Part shown: one piece after another, positions 18,356 to 27,493 of the stretch | Numbering within the stretch: position 1 is the stretch's first letter | Layout of the letters: every line of letters begins with the position of its first letter | NCBI GenBank assembly: GCA_902623785.1 | Contig: CACNVG010000003.1 | Span: 20,160-84,159 of the forward strand | Length of the DNA: 64,000 nucleotides | Direction: 5' to 3' | Source of the DNA: an uncultured Pelagibacteraceae bacterium | GTDB lineage: Bacteria > Pseudomonadota > Alphaproteobacteria > Pelagibacterales > Pelagibacteraceae | Translations under genes and position numbers: made by a program | Notes under the pieces: generated by a model | The model's input: the letters and a program-made list of their open reading frames with translations, nothing else | The model's database searches: none | Told to the model about the DNA's origin: nothing

Positions 18356-19432
18356 ATGGATCCTATAAAAGAAGCACTTACCTTTGACGATGTCACTTTG
18401 GCGCCAAAGTATTCTTCTGTGCTTCCTTCGGAGGTCAATACTTCTGTCAAACTGTCAAAAAACTTGAATCTCAAAATACCTTTGCTTTCATCTGCCATGG
18501 ACACAGTCACAGAGTCTAAAATGGCAATCGAAATCGGAAAGGCAGGGGGTATTGGAGTTATTCACAGAAATCTCTCCATTAGTGATCAGATATTAGAAAT
18601 AAAAAAAGTTCAAAAAAAAGGTTTAGCAGTTGGAGCAGCAGTTGGGACTAATGATACCGAACTATCTCGAGCAGAGAAAATTATTAATTGCAAAGTAGAT
18701 TTAATTGTTGTTGATACAGCGCATGGCCACTCTAAAAGAGTAGCAAATATAATCAAATTTATTAAAAAAAAAAAATCGAACAAAACAACCCTATGTGCAG
18801 GTAACATTGCAACAGCCGAAGCAGCAAAATTTTTATGCAAACTCGGAGTAGATATAGTAAAAGTGGGAATTGGACCGGGATCGATTTGTACAACTAGACT
18901 TGTTGCTGGTATCGGTGTTCCCCAGTTAAGTGCATTACTAGATGTAAAAAAAGGTTTAAACAAAAATGTTAAAATGATTTCAGATGGAGGAATTAAATTT
19001 TCTGGAGATATTGCAAAAGCACTTGCAGCAGGTGCAGATGCTGTAATGGTAGGATCAATGATTGCTGGTACTAACGAGGCTCCAGGCAAAATTATAAAAA
19101 AAAATGGAAAACTATTTAAAGTTTTCAGAGGAATGGGATCAGTTGGAGCAATGAACAAAGGGTCTGCTGACAGATATTTCCAAAAAAAACAAAAGGACAG
19201 TTCAAAATATGTCCCAGAAGGAGTAGAAGGATTAATCAAATACAAAGGTGAAGTATCTAAGATAATTTTTAAACTTATTGGAGGGCTGAAATCATCAATG
19301 GGTTATTTGGGCTCAAAAAATGTTATTAAACTTAGAAATAAACCAAAATTTGTAAAAATAACAAAAGCTGGATTTTATGAGAGTATGGTTCATAGTATAG
19401 ATGAGGTTAAAAAAAACAGCCAATATTTATGA
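18356..19432 (+). CDS. guaB: IMP dehydrogenase lacking CBS domains
   Basis: Converts IMP to XMP with NAD, the first committed step to GMP. It has 358 residues where most GuaB proteins have about 490: the usual two-CBS (Bateman) insert is missing, with NLSISDQILEIKKVQKKG running straight into AVGAAVG. Catalytic Cys178 lies in GIGPGSICTTR and the flap Arg-Tyr pair in GSADRYFQ, which favours IMP dehydrogenase over GMP reductase despite the GMP-reductase-like length. guaA lies two genes downstream. Nucleotide control through CBS domains should be absent. Confidence 0.93.
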   Translation: MDPIKEALTFDDVTLAPKYSSVLPSEVNTSVKLSKNLNLKIPLLSSAMDTVTESKMAIEIGKAGGIGVIHRNLSISDQILEIKKVQKKGLAVGAAVGTNDTELSRAEKIINCKVDLIVVDTAHGHSKRVANIIKFIKKKKSNKTTLCAGNIATAEAAKFLCKLGVDIVKVGIGPGSICTTRLVAGIGVPQLSALLDVKKGLNKNVKMISDGGIKFSGDIAKALAAGADAVMVGSMIAGTNEAPGKIIKKNGKLFKVFRGMGSVGAMNKGSADRYFQKKQKDSSKYVPEGVEGLIKYKGEVSKIIFKLIGGLKSSMGYLGSKNVIKLRNKPKFVKITKAGFYESMVHSIDEVKKNSQYL

Positions 19433-19869
19433 GGAATATATATAAATTTTTTTTAATTTTGATTTTATTGATTTTTAAAACAACTGCTTATGGCTCAGAA
19501 AATTTTTATGACGAAGCAGTAGATAAATTTAATGCCAAAAAATTTGATGATTCTAAATTTTTGTTTCATAGAAATATTGTGTTTAATCCGACAGACGCTA
19601 AATCCTACTTATATTTAGCTAAGATTTTTAATTCAGAAAAAAACCAGAAAGAAGAGGAAAAAAATTTAAATACTACTCTTCTACTTGAACCAAATAATGA
19701 AGAAGCAATTTATATGCTAATAAAAATCAATCTTGATAAATCAAATTTTTCTAAAGCAAATGAATTGTTAACAAAACTAGATATAGTTTGTAAGGATTTT
19801 TGCTCCAAAAAAAAAGAAATTGAAAAATCACTTGAAAATCTTGAAGCAAAAAATGAAAAAAAACAATAG
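19429..19869 (+). CDS. Secreted TPR-repeat protein
   Basis: A 146-residue protein with an N-terminal signal peptide (residues 1-22) and tetratricopeptide-like repeats, for example [16 protein letters not shown] and [17 protein letters not shown], so probably a periplasmic scaffold. It overlaps guaB by 4 bases and guaA by 17. No enzymatic motif is seen. The reason for its place inside the GMP operon is unclear; it may only share transcription. Confidence 0.75.
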   Translation: MRNIYKFFLILILLIFKTTAYGSENFYDEAVDKFNAKKFDDSKFLFHRNIVFNPTDAKSYLYLAKIFNSEKNQKEEEKNLNTTLLLEPNNEEAIYMLIKINLDKSNFSKANELLTKLDIVCKDFCSKKKEIEKSLENLEAKNEKKQ

Positions 19870-21412
19870 AACTAAGAAAATTCTTATAATTGATTTTGGT
19901 TCTCAATATACTCAATTAATTGCTAGACGCGTAAGAGAGCTTGGTGTTTTTTCAGAAATATCAAACCACAAACAAGTAAAAAATGTTAATTCAGAGGAAA
20001 TCTACGGTATAATTTTATCAGGGGGTCCATTAAACGTTTATGAAGATAAAAAAATAAATTTTAATAGAAAAATTTTAGATTTAAATATTCCCATATTAGG
20101 TCTTTGTTTTGGTCATCAACTAATTGCAAGACATTATGGTGGCAAGGTTATAACAGCAAAAAATAGAGAGTTCGGGTTAGCAACTATTAGGAAAAAATCA
20201 AATTCTAAGTTAACCAAAAATTTTTTTAACAATCAAGGACAACGAAATGTGTGGATGAGCCACGCAGATCATGTAGTAAAACTTCCAAAAGGTTTTAAAG
20301 GAGTGGCATCAACAAAAGGTTCAAAATTTACAATAATTGAAAATGATGCAATTAAGAGATATGGTATCCAATTTCATCCTGAAGTAACTCACACAGAAAA
20401 AGGAATTTCATTACTTAAAAATTTTGTTTTTGGAATATGTAAATCAAAAAAAAATTGGTCAACAGATCATCAAAAGAAAACACTAATTAGAAACACACAA
20501 AACCAAATTGGTAATAAAAAAATCATATGTGCACTCTCTGGCGGCGTTGACAGCAGCGTTGTAGCACAATTATTAAATAAAGCAGTTGGTAAGCAACTAC
20601 ATTGTATATTTGTAAATACAGGATTGCTAAGACTGAATGAGGAAAAACAAGTAGTGAACACTTTTAAAAAAAAACTAAAGATGAATTTGATATATGTGAA
20701 CGCAGCAGATGAATTTTTAAATAAATTAAAGAATATTACAGAGCCTGAAAAAAAGAGAAAAATAATTGGAAATTTATTTATTAAAATTTTCGAACGATAT
20801 GCAAAAAAATTAAGGAATGTGAAATTTTTAGCTCAAGGAACTTTATATCCAGATTTAATTGAAAGTAAGTCAGTCACTGGAAGCCAAACATCTAAAATTA
20901 AATCACATCATAACGTTGGTGGTTTGCCAAAAAAAATGAAATTAGAATTATGCGAACCACTAAGATTACTTTTTAAAGATGAAGTAAGAAAACTTGGAAT
21001 AAAATTGAATTTATCTAAGGACATAATAAGTCGCCACCCATTTCCTGGTCCAGGACTAGCAATTAGAATGCCAGGCAAAGTTACGAAAGATAAAATAGAA
21101 ATTTTAAAACTTGCAGATAATATTTTTATTTCTGAACTTAAAAAAGAAAAATTATATGATAAAATTTGGCAGGCTTATGCCGCTTTGTTACCTGTAAAAA
21201 CTGTAGGTGTTATGGGTGATAATAGAACTTATGAGTATATTTGCTTGCTAAGAGCAATAACTTCTCAAGATGGTATGACAGCAGATTTTTTTGATTTTCC
21301 TAAAAATTTCATACAAAATGTGTCTAATAAAATTATTAATAATATTAGAGGAATAAACAGAGTAGTTTATGATGTCACTTCAAAGCCACCGAGCACTATT
21401 GAATTAGAGTAA
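19853..21412 (+). CDS. guaA: GMP synthase (glutamine-hydrolysing)
   Basis: Two-domain enzyme of 519 residues making GMP from XMP. The class I amidotransferase domain has the nucleophile Cys in LGLCFGHQ and the His/Glu pair in [14 protein letters not shown]. The PP-loop ATP pyrophosphatase motif is LSGGVDSS. The C-terminal dimerisation domain ends with [14 protein letters not shown] chose ATG 19853; an in-frame TTG at 19820 would extend it by eleven residues. Together with guaB it completes the IMP to GMP branch. Confidence 0.97.
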   Translation: MKKNNRTKKILIIDFGSQYTQLIARRVRELGVFSEISNHKQVKNVNSEEIYGIILSGGPLNVYEDKKINFNRKILDLNIPILGLCFGHQLIARHYGGKVITAKNREFGLATIRKKSNSKLTKNFFNNQGQRNVWMSHADHVVKLPKGFKGVASTKGSKFTIIENDAIKRYGIQFHPEVTHTEKGISLLKNFVFGICKSKKNWSTDHQKKTLIRNTQNQIGNKKIICALSGGVDSSVVAQLLNKAVGKQLHCIFVNTGLLRLNEEKQVVNTFKKKLKMNLIYVNAADEFLNKLKNITEPEKKRKIIGNLFIKIFERYAKKLRNVKFLAQGTLYPDLIESKSVTGSQTSKIKSHHNVGGLPKKMKLELCEPLRLLFKDEVRKLGIKLNLSKDIISRHPFPGPGLAIRMPGKVTKDKIEILKLADNIFISELKKEKLYDKIWQAYAALLPVKTVGVMGDNRTYEYICLLRAITSQDGMTADFFDFPKNFIQNVSNKIINNIRGINRVVYDVTSKPPSTIELE

Positions 21413-22188
21413 TGAACAATAAAATTAAAAAAATTTTAAAGAAAAAAAATAGATCAAAGATTGTCTGTCTCACTGCCTATTCCAAAAATATTGCAGAAAT
21501 AGTAGATGATCATGCAGATATAGTTCTAGTCGGAGACTCTCTAGGGTCAGTACTATATAATTATGATACAACAAGAAAAGTAAGTTTAAATATGATGATT
21601 GAACATACAAAGAGCGCGAGAATGGGTGTTAAAAAAAGCCTTTTAGTTTTTGACCTTCCTTATAACACTTATAGAAATAAATCTGAGGCACTTAAAAATT
21701 CTAAGAGAGCAATAAAAAAGACAAAATGTGATGCTGTTAAAGTTGAAGGGGGAACAAGAGTGAAAGAAATCGTAAAATATTTGGTTAAAAATAGAATACC
21801 AGTATTAGGTCATATTGGTGTAACACCACAAACAACTAAAGGAAAATTTAGATCTAAAGGTAAAAATGAAGGAGAAAAAAGAAAACTTTTAAAGGATGCT
21901 CAAGATCTAGAACAAAGTGGAGCTTTTGGAATTGTTTTAGAATGTATTTATAGCGATGTCTCTAAACAAATAACAAGCTCAATAAATATACCAACAATTG
22001 GAATTGGTGCTTCAGTAAATTGTGATGGTCAGGTTCTTGTAACTGATGATTTAATTGGTTTGAATGAGACTAAATTTAGATTTGTAAAAAAATTTGGAAA
22101 CATTAAAACAAATATAAAAAGTGCAGTTATAAGATATAAGAATTCAGTAAAACAAAAAAAATTCCCTTCAAAAAAAAACAGCTATTAG
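21412..22188 (+). CDS. panB: Ketopantoate hydroxymethyltransferase
   Basis: 3-methyl-2-oxobutanoate hydroxymethyltransferase of 258 residues: transfers a one-carbon unit from methylene-THF to alpha-ketoisovalerate, the first step of pantothenate synthesis. Conserved blocks are CLTAYSKNIAEIVDDHADI, VGDSLGSVLY, KVEGG, LGHIGVTPQ and IGIGASVNCDGQVLV. It starts on the last base of the guaA stop (taATG). panC is not in the window. The C-terminus is lysine-rich. Confidence 0.94.
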   Translation: MNNKIKKILKKKNRSKIVCLTAYSKNIAEIVDDHADIVLVGDSLGSVLYNYDTTRKVSLNMMIEHTKSARMGVKKSLLVFDLPYNTYRNKSEALKNSKRAIKKTKCDAVKVEGGTRVKEIVKYLVKNRIPVLGHIGVTPQTTKGKFRSKGKNEGEKRKLLKDAQDLEQSGAFGIVLECIYSDVSKQITSSINIPTIGIGASVNCDGQVLVTDDLIGLNETKFRFVKKFGNIKTNIKSAVIRYKNSVKQKKFPSKKNSY

Positions 22189-22195
22189 TTAATAG

Positions 22196-23383
22196 TCATC
22201 TTTGCTTTTTTGTCTTAAATTTTCCCTTCCTGATTTCTTTTTCTAAAAAAGATCCGTATGTTTCTCCATTACTATCAAGCTCAATATTTGTAACACCCTC
22301 ATAATTAATTTTTCTTCCTTTTTGAATTAGCTTTAATCCTTTTTTTAATTCACCCACATAAATCTTTATACCTGGCGAGTTTGAAACAGACATAATCCCA
22401 TCTGATAAAGACATTCCAGGATTGTGATTAATTTTTTGCAATGCCAATAATAAAATTGATGCTGCGTCATAAGTTTCACTAACAAAAGGGCTCGATGGAT
22501 CAATTTTATTTTTTTTAGCAGTTTTATAAAATATATTTAGATTTTTTGAGTTTGAACCAAGTATTAATCCAAAGGAACTGTCCAATTCATTGTCAATATT
22601 CTTGAGAATTTCATAATCTATCATCCTATCTGAAAAAACAAATTTTTTATATACGCCAGAGTCGATTAAAGCTTGTAAAATTTCTTTACCACCTAATTCT
22701 GCTTCACTTATGATAGCAGCTGCATCTCCACCCGCAGTAGCCATGAGTGATGCTTCATCTGAATAATCTTTTTTGTTTGGTTCATGTGGAATATTAATTG
22801 TAATCCGAATCCCGTTTTTTTTTAGAGCCCTTATAAAATTTATTTCAAATTCTTTGTTATAACTTGTATCAAGATAAGTTATTGCTAAACTTTTTACCCC
22901 TCTATCTTTAGCAATGTCAGCTAATACTTCGGCATCTCTCCTATTAGAAGGTATAGTTCTAAAGAAAAGTTTTTGGTCATCAATCATTGTTAAAGTTGAA
23001 GAACTGGCAGCTGAGGAAATAATTGGAATATTTTTTTTATTAGCTACATTTAGAAGAATACTTTCAGAAATACCTGGACATGCTGCTCCAAGGATCGCAA
23101 CAATCTCTTCCTGTAATAATTTATTACTTACTTCACCGATGTTTGATTTGTTGCATTTCGTATCAACCTTAAGCTTTTTTAATTTTTTATTTTTAATAAA
23201 CGATCCGGAACTTAAAGCTTCATTAAAAGCAAGATCTGCTGATAAAGACATATTCTTTACTATTTTTTCAGCTGGACCAGAAAATCCTAAGACTATTCCA
23301 ATATTAATTTCCTCAGCATTTAATTTATGTAGATTTTGATTTACAAAAAAAAGGATTAATAAAGTAACAAAAATTTTTTTCAT
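22196..23383 (-). CDS. Periplasmic binding protein, LivJ/leucine-binding type
   Basis: A 395-residue periplasmic protein with a signal peptide (residues 1-23) and a type I periplasmic-binding fold (Peripla_BP_6). It starts the mature region with INIGIVLGFSGPAEK and contains the ILGAACPGISESIL and SETYDAASILLLAL segments usual in branched-chain amino acid and amide receptors. No permease or ATPase of the Liv type is adjacent, so it is an orphan receptor or works with a transporter elsewhere. Ligand unknown. Confidence 0.8.
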   Translation of the reverse strand: MKKIFVTLLILFFVNQNLHKLNAEEINIGIVLGFSGPAEKIVKNMSLSADLAFNEALSSGSFIKNKKLKKLKVDTKCNKSNIGEVSNKLLQEEIVAILGAACPGISESILLNVANKKNIPIISSAASSSTLTMIDDQKLFFRTIPSNRRDAEVLADIAKDRGVKSLAITYLDTSYNKEFEINFIRALKKNGIRITINIPHEPNKKDYSDEASLMATAGGDAAAIISEAELGGKEILQALIDSGVYKKFVFSDRMIDYEILKNIDNELDSSFGLILGSNSKNLNIFYKTAKKNKIDPSSPFVSETYDAASILLLALQKINHNPGMSLSDGIMSVSNSPGIKIYVGELKKGLKLIQKGRKINYEGVTNIELDSNGETYGSFLEKEIRKGKFKTKKQR

Positions 23384-23400
23384 TATATACTGAATTTAAA

Positions 23401-24255
23401 TTACCTTATTTTTTGAAGAATAAAAACTGATCCAATTATAACTAAACCGCCTAAAGTCATCATTAAACCTGGTGTCTCTTTAAAAACAATAAATGTTTGT
23501 ATTAATCCAAAAACAGGAAACAAAGCATAAAAAGGGAGAACTTTTCCCACAGGGTAGAATTTATAAAGATAAAATAAAGACATATGGGCACCTATCGATA
23601 CAACCAAACCAGAGTAAATTATGAAAAACCACATATCTAATGGAATAATCTTTAAAGTAGACACTATATTTCCCTCTAATAAAAAAGATAAAAAAATTAG
23701 CGCGACAAAACCAATCAAAGCCATAAAAAAATTTGTAGTAACAATGTTTAGTTTATTTGTATCTCTGCTTGCTACGTTTGCAACGGCGTAAAAGAATGCC
23801 ATTAAAGCTGTTAGGACAAGTGCAAAAATATTGTTAATTAATTCTGGATCAAAACCAATTAAAATAATACCAAAAAAAGATGTAATTACAAAAAACCATT
23901 TATTTAAACTAAATTTTTCATTTAAGAAAAAATTACTTAAAATAATTGCAAATGGAATAGCGAGTTGAGATCCAATTATAACAGGTGAAACTATATTGGA
24001 CTCTTGCAAAGACAAATAAGTAAAACTTGTAACACCAACTCCCATAGAAAAAGAAAAAATAAATAAAGATTTTAAATTTTCTTTTGGTATTTTATAATTA
24101 AAAAAAGGCAATAAACAAATGAGGACAACTAACATTCTTAGAGACCCAAAAAGCAAAGGAGGTACATTTGTATTTAAGACAAGTTTACCAAAAACAAAGG
24201 CACTTCCAAATAGTGCCATGATTAGTATAATTAGTAAGTAATGTTTAATCGTCAA
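23401..24255 (-). CDS. EamA/DMT-family membrane transporter
   Basis: A 284-residue integral membrane protein with about ten hydrophobic helices in two homologous EamA halves (about 5-135 and 145-282). Proteins of this superfamily export or import small metabolites; the substrate cannot be told. It lies 17 bases upstream of the binding-protein gene on the same strand and may share its transcript. Divergent from the EutA-like gene across a 57-base gap. Confidence 0.85.
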   Translation of the reverse strand: MTIKHYLLIILIMALFGSAFVFGKLVLNTNVPPLLFGSLRMLVVLICLLPFFNYKIPKENLKSLFIFSFSMGVGVTSFTYLSLQESNIVSPVIIGSQLAIPFAIILSNFFLNEKFSLNKWFFVITSFFGIILIGFDPELINNIFALVLTALMAFFYAVANVASRDTNKLNIVTTNFFMALIGFVALIFLSFLLEGNIVSTLKIIPLDMWFFIIYSGLVVSIGAHMSLFYLYKFYPVGKVLPFYALFPVFGLIQTFIVFKETPGLMMTLGGLVIIGSVFILQKIR

Positions 24256-24312
24256 AAAAATCCAATTTTAAATTGATTTATAGAATGACATTCATATTTT
24301 TTAAGTTATCCT

Positions 24313-25065
24313 ATGTCAAATAATATGAATTCAAAAAAGATTAAAGCCCATCTTGCAAAAGAGACTAACCCAAGAGTAGGTTTAATTGTTTTATCAACTG
24401 ACAACACGATAGAAAAAGATTTCTCAAAAGTCTTAAGTGATAAACCAGTCGATTTATATGTTAATAGGATAAGAAATTACAATCCTGTGACAGCTGACAA
24501 TTTAAAAAAAATGTCAGAAAACATTACTTCAGTTGCGGACAACATTTTACCTGGTGAAAAAGTGGATTGCGTTGTTTTTGGTTGTACATCAGGAACAATA
24601 GTATCTGGTTTTGATAACATAAAAAAAAAAATTAATTTAGCTAAACCAAATGCATCAGTTACTGCCCCAAGCACCGCAGCTTTAAGCGCACTTAAGAAAA
24701 ATAACATAAAAAGAATATCTATAGTTACACCATATATTAAGTCTTTAAATGATGATGTTGTAAATTTTTTTAAAGAAAATAAATTTGAAATAGTTTCAAA
24801 TACATATTTTGATATTAAGTCAGATGTAGATATTGGGAAAGTAGACCAAGATAAATTGTTCGAAATATTGTCCGAAATTGATCATAATCAAGCCCAGGCA
24901 TTATTTGTTTCTTGCACTTCACTACCAGTTTTAAACATAATTGAAAAACTCGAAAAAAAATTAAATATGATTGTGTTATCAAGTAACCAAGCACTAATTT
25001 GGGAAACTCTAGAAAAAATAAATGAGAACAAATCTGTAACTGGATTTGGAAGCTTATTTAATTAA
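24313..25065 (+). CDS. Asp/Glu racemase-fold protein, EutA/maleate isomerase-like
   Basis: A 250-residue protein of the aspartate/glutamate racemase superfamily (maleate isomerase, arylmalonate decarboxylase, EutA). Both catalytic cysteine positions are filled: Cys91 in VFGCTSGT and Cys201 in VSCTSLPV. Eight bases downstream is an ectoine-hydrolase-like M24 gene; EutA and EutD are neighbours in known ectoine utilisation clusters, which supports the assignment to that group. EutA's own reaction is not established. Alternative: a maleate isomerase. Confidence 0.75.
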   Translation: MSNNMNSKKIKAHLAKETNPRVGLIVLSTDNTIEKDFSKVLSDKPVDLYVNRIRNYNPVTADNLKKMSENITSVADNILPGEKVDCVVFGCTSGTIVSGFDNIKKKINLAKPNASVTAPSTAALSALKKNNIKRISIVTPYIKSLNDDVVNFFKENKFEIVSNTYFDIKSDVDIGKVDQDKLFEILSEIDHNQAQALFVSCTSLPVLNIIEKLEKKLNMIVLSSNQALIWETLEKINENKSVTGFGSLFN

Positions 25066-25073
25066 TTTTATAT

Positions 25074-26240
25074 ATGAATTTCACAGTCAAAGAATATAAA
25101 AATCGTCTTAAAAAAGTTCAATCAGAAATGCAAAAAAAAGGAATTGAACTTCTTATTTCACAGGATACTGCAAACATAAACTATCTGACAGGATATGATG
25201 CTTGGTCTTTTTATTATTCTCAATGTGTAATAGTTCATGTGAATTCTGATGAGCCCCTATGTTTTGTGAGAGCACAGGATGCTGGTGGAGCTTTTATAAC
25301 TACCTACCTTAAAAAAGAAAATATTATTATTTATGATGAAAAATATATTCATACCTGGCCGACTCATCCCTATGATGCGTTAGTTGATTTAATAAAGAAA
25401 AAAAAGTGGGATAAAATTAATATAGGAGTAGAAATGGATGCCCATTATTTCACAGCTTATTGTTACGAAAAGTTAAAAAAGGGATTACCAAATGCAAAAA
25501 TCTTAGATTCAGAAAGATTAGTTAACTGGGTGAGAGTAGAAAAATCCATCGCTGAAATTGAATATATGAAAAAGGCAGCAACTATTTCAGAGATGGCTAT
25601 GAAAACCGCAATGGAAACAATAAGTCCAGATGTAAGACAATGTGATGCGGTTGCAGAAATTCAAAGAACTTTATTTAAGGGTACCCCGGAATATGGTGGT
25701 GAATATGCAAGTATTGCAACTTTACTTCCTACTGGAAAAGGAACATCTGCTTCACATTTAACTGCTAGTGATAAAAAATTTGTTAATGGGGAAGCGACAA
25801 TTATTGAGTTATCAGGTACATATAAAAGGTATCATGCCCCAATGGCAAGAACTATAAATTTAGGAAAGCCAGATCAAAAAAAACTTGATGCAATGAAAGC
25901 AACTAATGAAGCTTTAGAGGAGGGTATTCACGCTAGTAAACCAGGTAATACCGCCAATGATGTTGCAGAAAAATTTTGGAGAGTCTTAGATAAGTATGGA
26001 ATTAAAAAAGAGTCCCGAACAGGTTACTCTATAGGTGTTGGGTATCCACCAGATTGGGGCGAACATACTTTAAATATCTACAAAGGAGACATGACTGAAT
26101 TAAAACCTAATATCTGTTATCATATGATTGCTGTTATGCAATTTGGTGATTGGGGAGTTGAGTCATCGGAGTCTATAAGGATAACTGAGAGTGGAAACGA
26201 ACTTTTATGCAATTTTTCAAGAGATTTACACGTAAAATAA
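25074..26240 (+). CDS. M24-family hydrolase, ectoine hydrolase (DoeA/EutD)-like
   Basis: A 388-residue pita-bread-fold protein with a creatinase N-terminal domain (about 1-155) and an M24 domain (about 160-385). Length and the start ELLISQDTANINYLTGYDAW fit the DoeA/EutD group, which opens the ectoine ring to N-acetyl-diaminobutyrate. Metal ligands of true aminopeptidases are changed: the first Asp position is Glu245 and the second falls at Pro256 in YHAPMART, so the enzyme should be metal-free, as in creatinase and EutD. It could instead hydrolyse another C-N bond, such as creatine-like or proline-like compounds. Confidence 0.75.
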   Translation: MNFTVKEYKNRLKKVQSEMQKKGIELLISQDTANINYLTGYDAWSFYYSQCVIVHVNSDEPLCFVRAQDAGGAFITTYLKKENIIIYDEKYIHTWPTHPYDALVDLIKKKKWDKINIGVEMDAHYFTAYCYEKLKKGLPNAKILDSERLVNWVRVEKSIAEIEYMKKAATISEMAMKTAMETISPDVRQCDAVAEIQRTLFKGTPEYGGEYASIATLLPTGKGTSASHLTASDKKFVNGEATIIELSGTYKRYHAPMARTINLGKPDQKKLDAMKATNEALEEGIHASKPGNTANDVAEKFWRVLDKYGIKKESRTGYSIGVGYPPDWGEHTLNIYKGDMTELKPNICYHMIAVMQFGDWGVESSESIRITESGNELLCNFSRDLHVK

Positions 26241-26282
26241 GCCCTTGAAAAAAAACTCTACAAATGTTTTAAACTTTACTTT

Positions 26283-27371
26283 ATGCCAAATAACTTAGAT
26301 TTCGTTAAATTCGACAAAGTTGACAAAAGTTACGATGGAAAAGTACTTGTTGTTAAAGATTTAAACTTAGATATTGCCGAAGGCGAGTTCATAACTATGT
26401 TAGGGCCATCTGGTTCAGGCAAGACAACTTGTTTGATGATGTTAGCTGGTTTTGAAACTCCTACAAATGGAGAAATTTATTTAGATAAAAATCCAATTTC
26501 AAATATACCTCCCCACAAAAGAGGAATAGGAATGGTATTTCAAAACTATGCATTATTTCCACACATGACAGTGTATGAAAATCTTGCTTTCCCTTTAAGA
26601 GTAAGAAAATTTCAAAAAGACGAAATAGATAAAAAAGTTGATAAAGCTCTTTCAATGGTATCTCTGACTGGTTTTGAAAACAGAATGCCAGGGCAATTAT
26701 CTGGTGGTCAACAACAAAGGGTAGCAGTTGCAAGATCCTTAGTGTTTGATCCTCAATTAGTTTTAATGGACGAACCGCTTGGAGCTTTAGATAAAAATTT
26801 AAGAGAGAGTATGCAGTATGAAATTAAACATATTCATGAAAGTATTGGAGTTACGGTAGTCTACGTAACACATGACCAAAGTGAAGCTTTGACTATGTCA
26901 AATAGGATAGCAGTGTTCAATGATGGAAAAGTTCAACAATTATCTTCGCCAGATAAACTGTACGAGGAACCTGTAAACTCTTTTGTAGCTGAATTCATTG
27001 GAGAGAACAATACTTTTGCAGGTCAAGTAACAAATATGTCGAAAGATCAGTGTAAAGTAAAATTGAGCGATGGCTCAGAAATAATTGCTAACCCAGTATC
27101 TGTAACATCTAATGGTGATAAGACAACAGTATCGTTAAGGCCTGAAAGAGCTTTAATAAACACAAAAGAGAAAATGGACAACAATTTCAAAGGAAAGATT
27201 GAAGAAGTTATTTATCATGGAGATCATACTAGAGTAAGACTTGATTTACTCGGAAACAAAGAATTTATATTAAAAGTTCCAAACAGCTCGGCTAATATGG
27301 ACATTAAGATGGGAAATCAAATAAATGTTAGCTGGAATAGTCATGATGCTAGAGCATTAGATCCAAAATAA
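26283..27371 (+). CDS. ABC transporter ATPase, PotA-like
   Basis: A 362-residue ATPase of the spermidine/putrescine class. Walker A GPSGSGKTT (41-49), signature LSGGQQQRVAVARSL, Walker B LVLMDEPLGALD and the switch His in YVTHDQSEA are intact. A TOBE domain follows (about 280-360). It energises the importer made of the next three genes. It sits 42 bases after the M24 gene, so the hydrolase and the importer may share a transcript. Confidence 0.93.
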   Translation: MPNNLDFVKFDKVDKSYDGKVLVVKDLNLDIAEGEFITMLGPSGSGKTTCLMMLAGFETPTNGEIYLDKNPISNIPPHKRGIGMVFQNYALFPHMTVYENLAFPLRVRKFQKDEIDKKVDKALSMVSLTGFENRMPGQLSGGQQQRVAVARSLVFDPQLVLMDEPLGALDKNLRESMQYEIKHIHESIGVTVVYVTHDQSEALTMSNRIAVFNDGKVQQLSSPDKLYEEPVNSFVAEFIGENNTFAGQVTNMSKDQCKVKLSDGSEIIANPVSVTSNGDKTTVSLRPERALINTKEKMDNNFKGKIEEVIYHGDHTRVRLDLLGNKEFILKVPNSSANMDIKMGNQINVSWNSHDARALDPK

Positions 27372-27432
27372 ACCTCAGGTTTAATTTTCAATTATTTAAC
27401 TCAATAAAGCCCTATTTTAGCTAAATGTCAGG

Positions 27433-27461
27433 TTGACTCTGACTTATTATCTTGCTGTAAT
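27433..27461 (+). promoter_or_regulatory. Strong promoter before the solute-binding protein gene
   Basis: TTGACT (27433-27438) and TGTAAT (27456-27461) are spaced by exactly 17 bases. A start at about 27468 leaves a short leader with the strong Shine-Dalgarno GGAGGA at 27485-27490 before ATG 27494. This gives the binding protein its own promoter. Confidence 0.65.
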
Positions 27462-27493
27462 TAGACTTTATAAAACGTTTAAACGGAGGAATA

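Noticed and set aside
18610..19245. 211-codon open frame antisense to IMP dehydrogenase
   Set aside because: Low-complexity Pro/Ala/Ser/Phe translation, fully inside guaB; a composition effect.
18356..19432. GMP reductase (guaC) as an alternative for the short IMP dehydrogenase
   Set aside because: Length fits, but the Arg-Tyr flap (GSADRYFQ), the YVPEGVEG block and guaA linkage point to IMP dehydrogenase.
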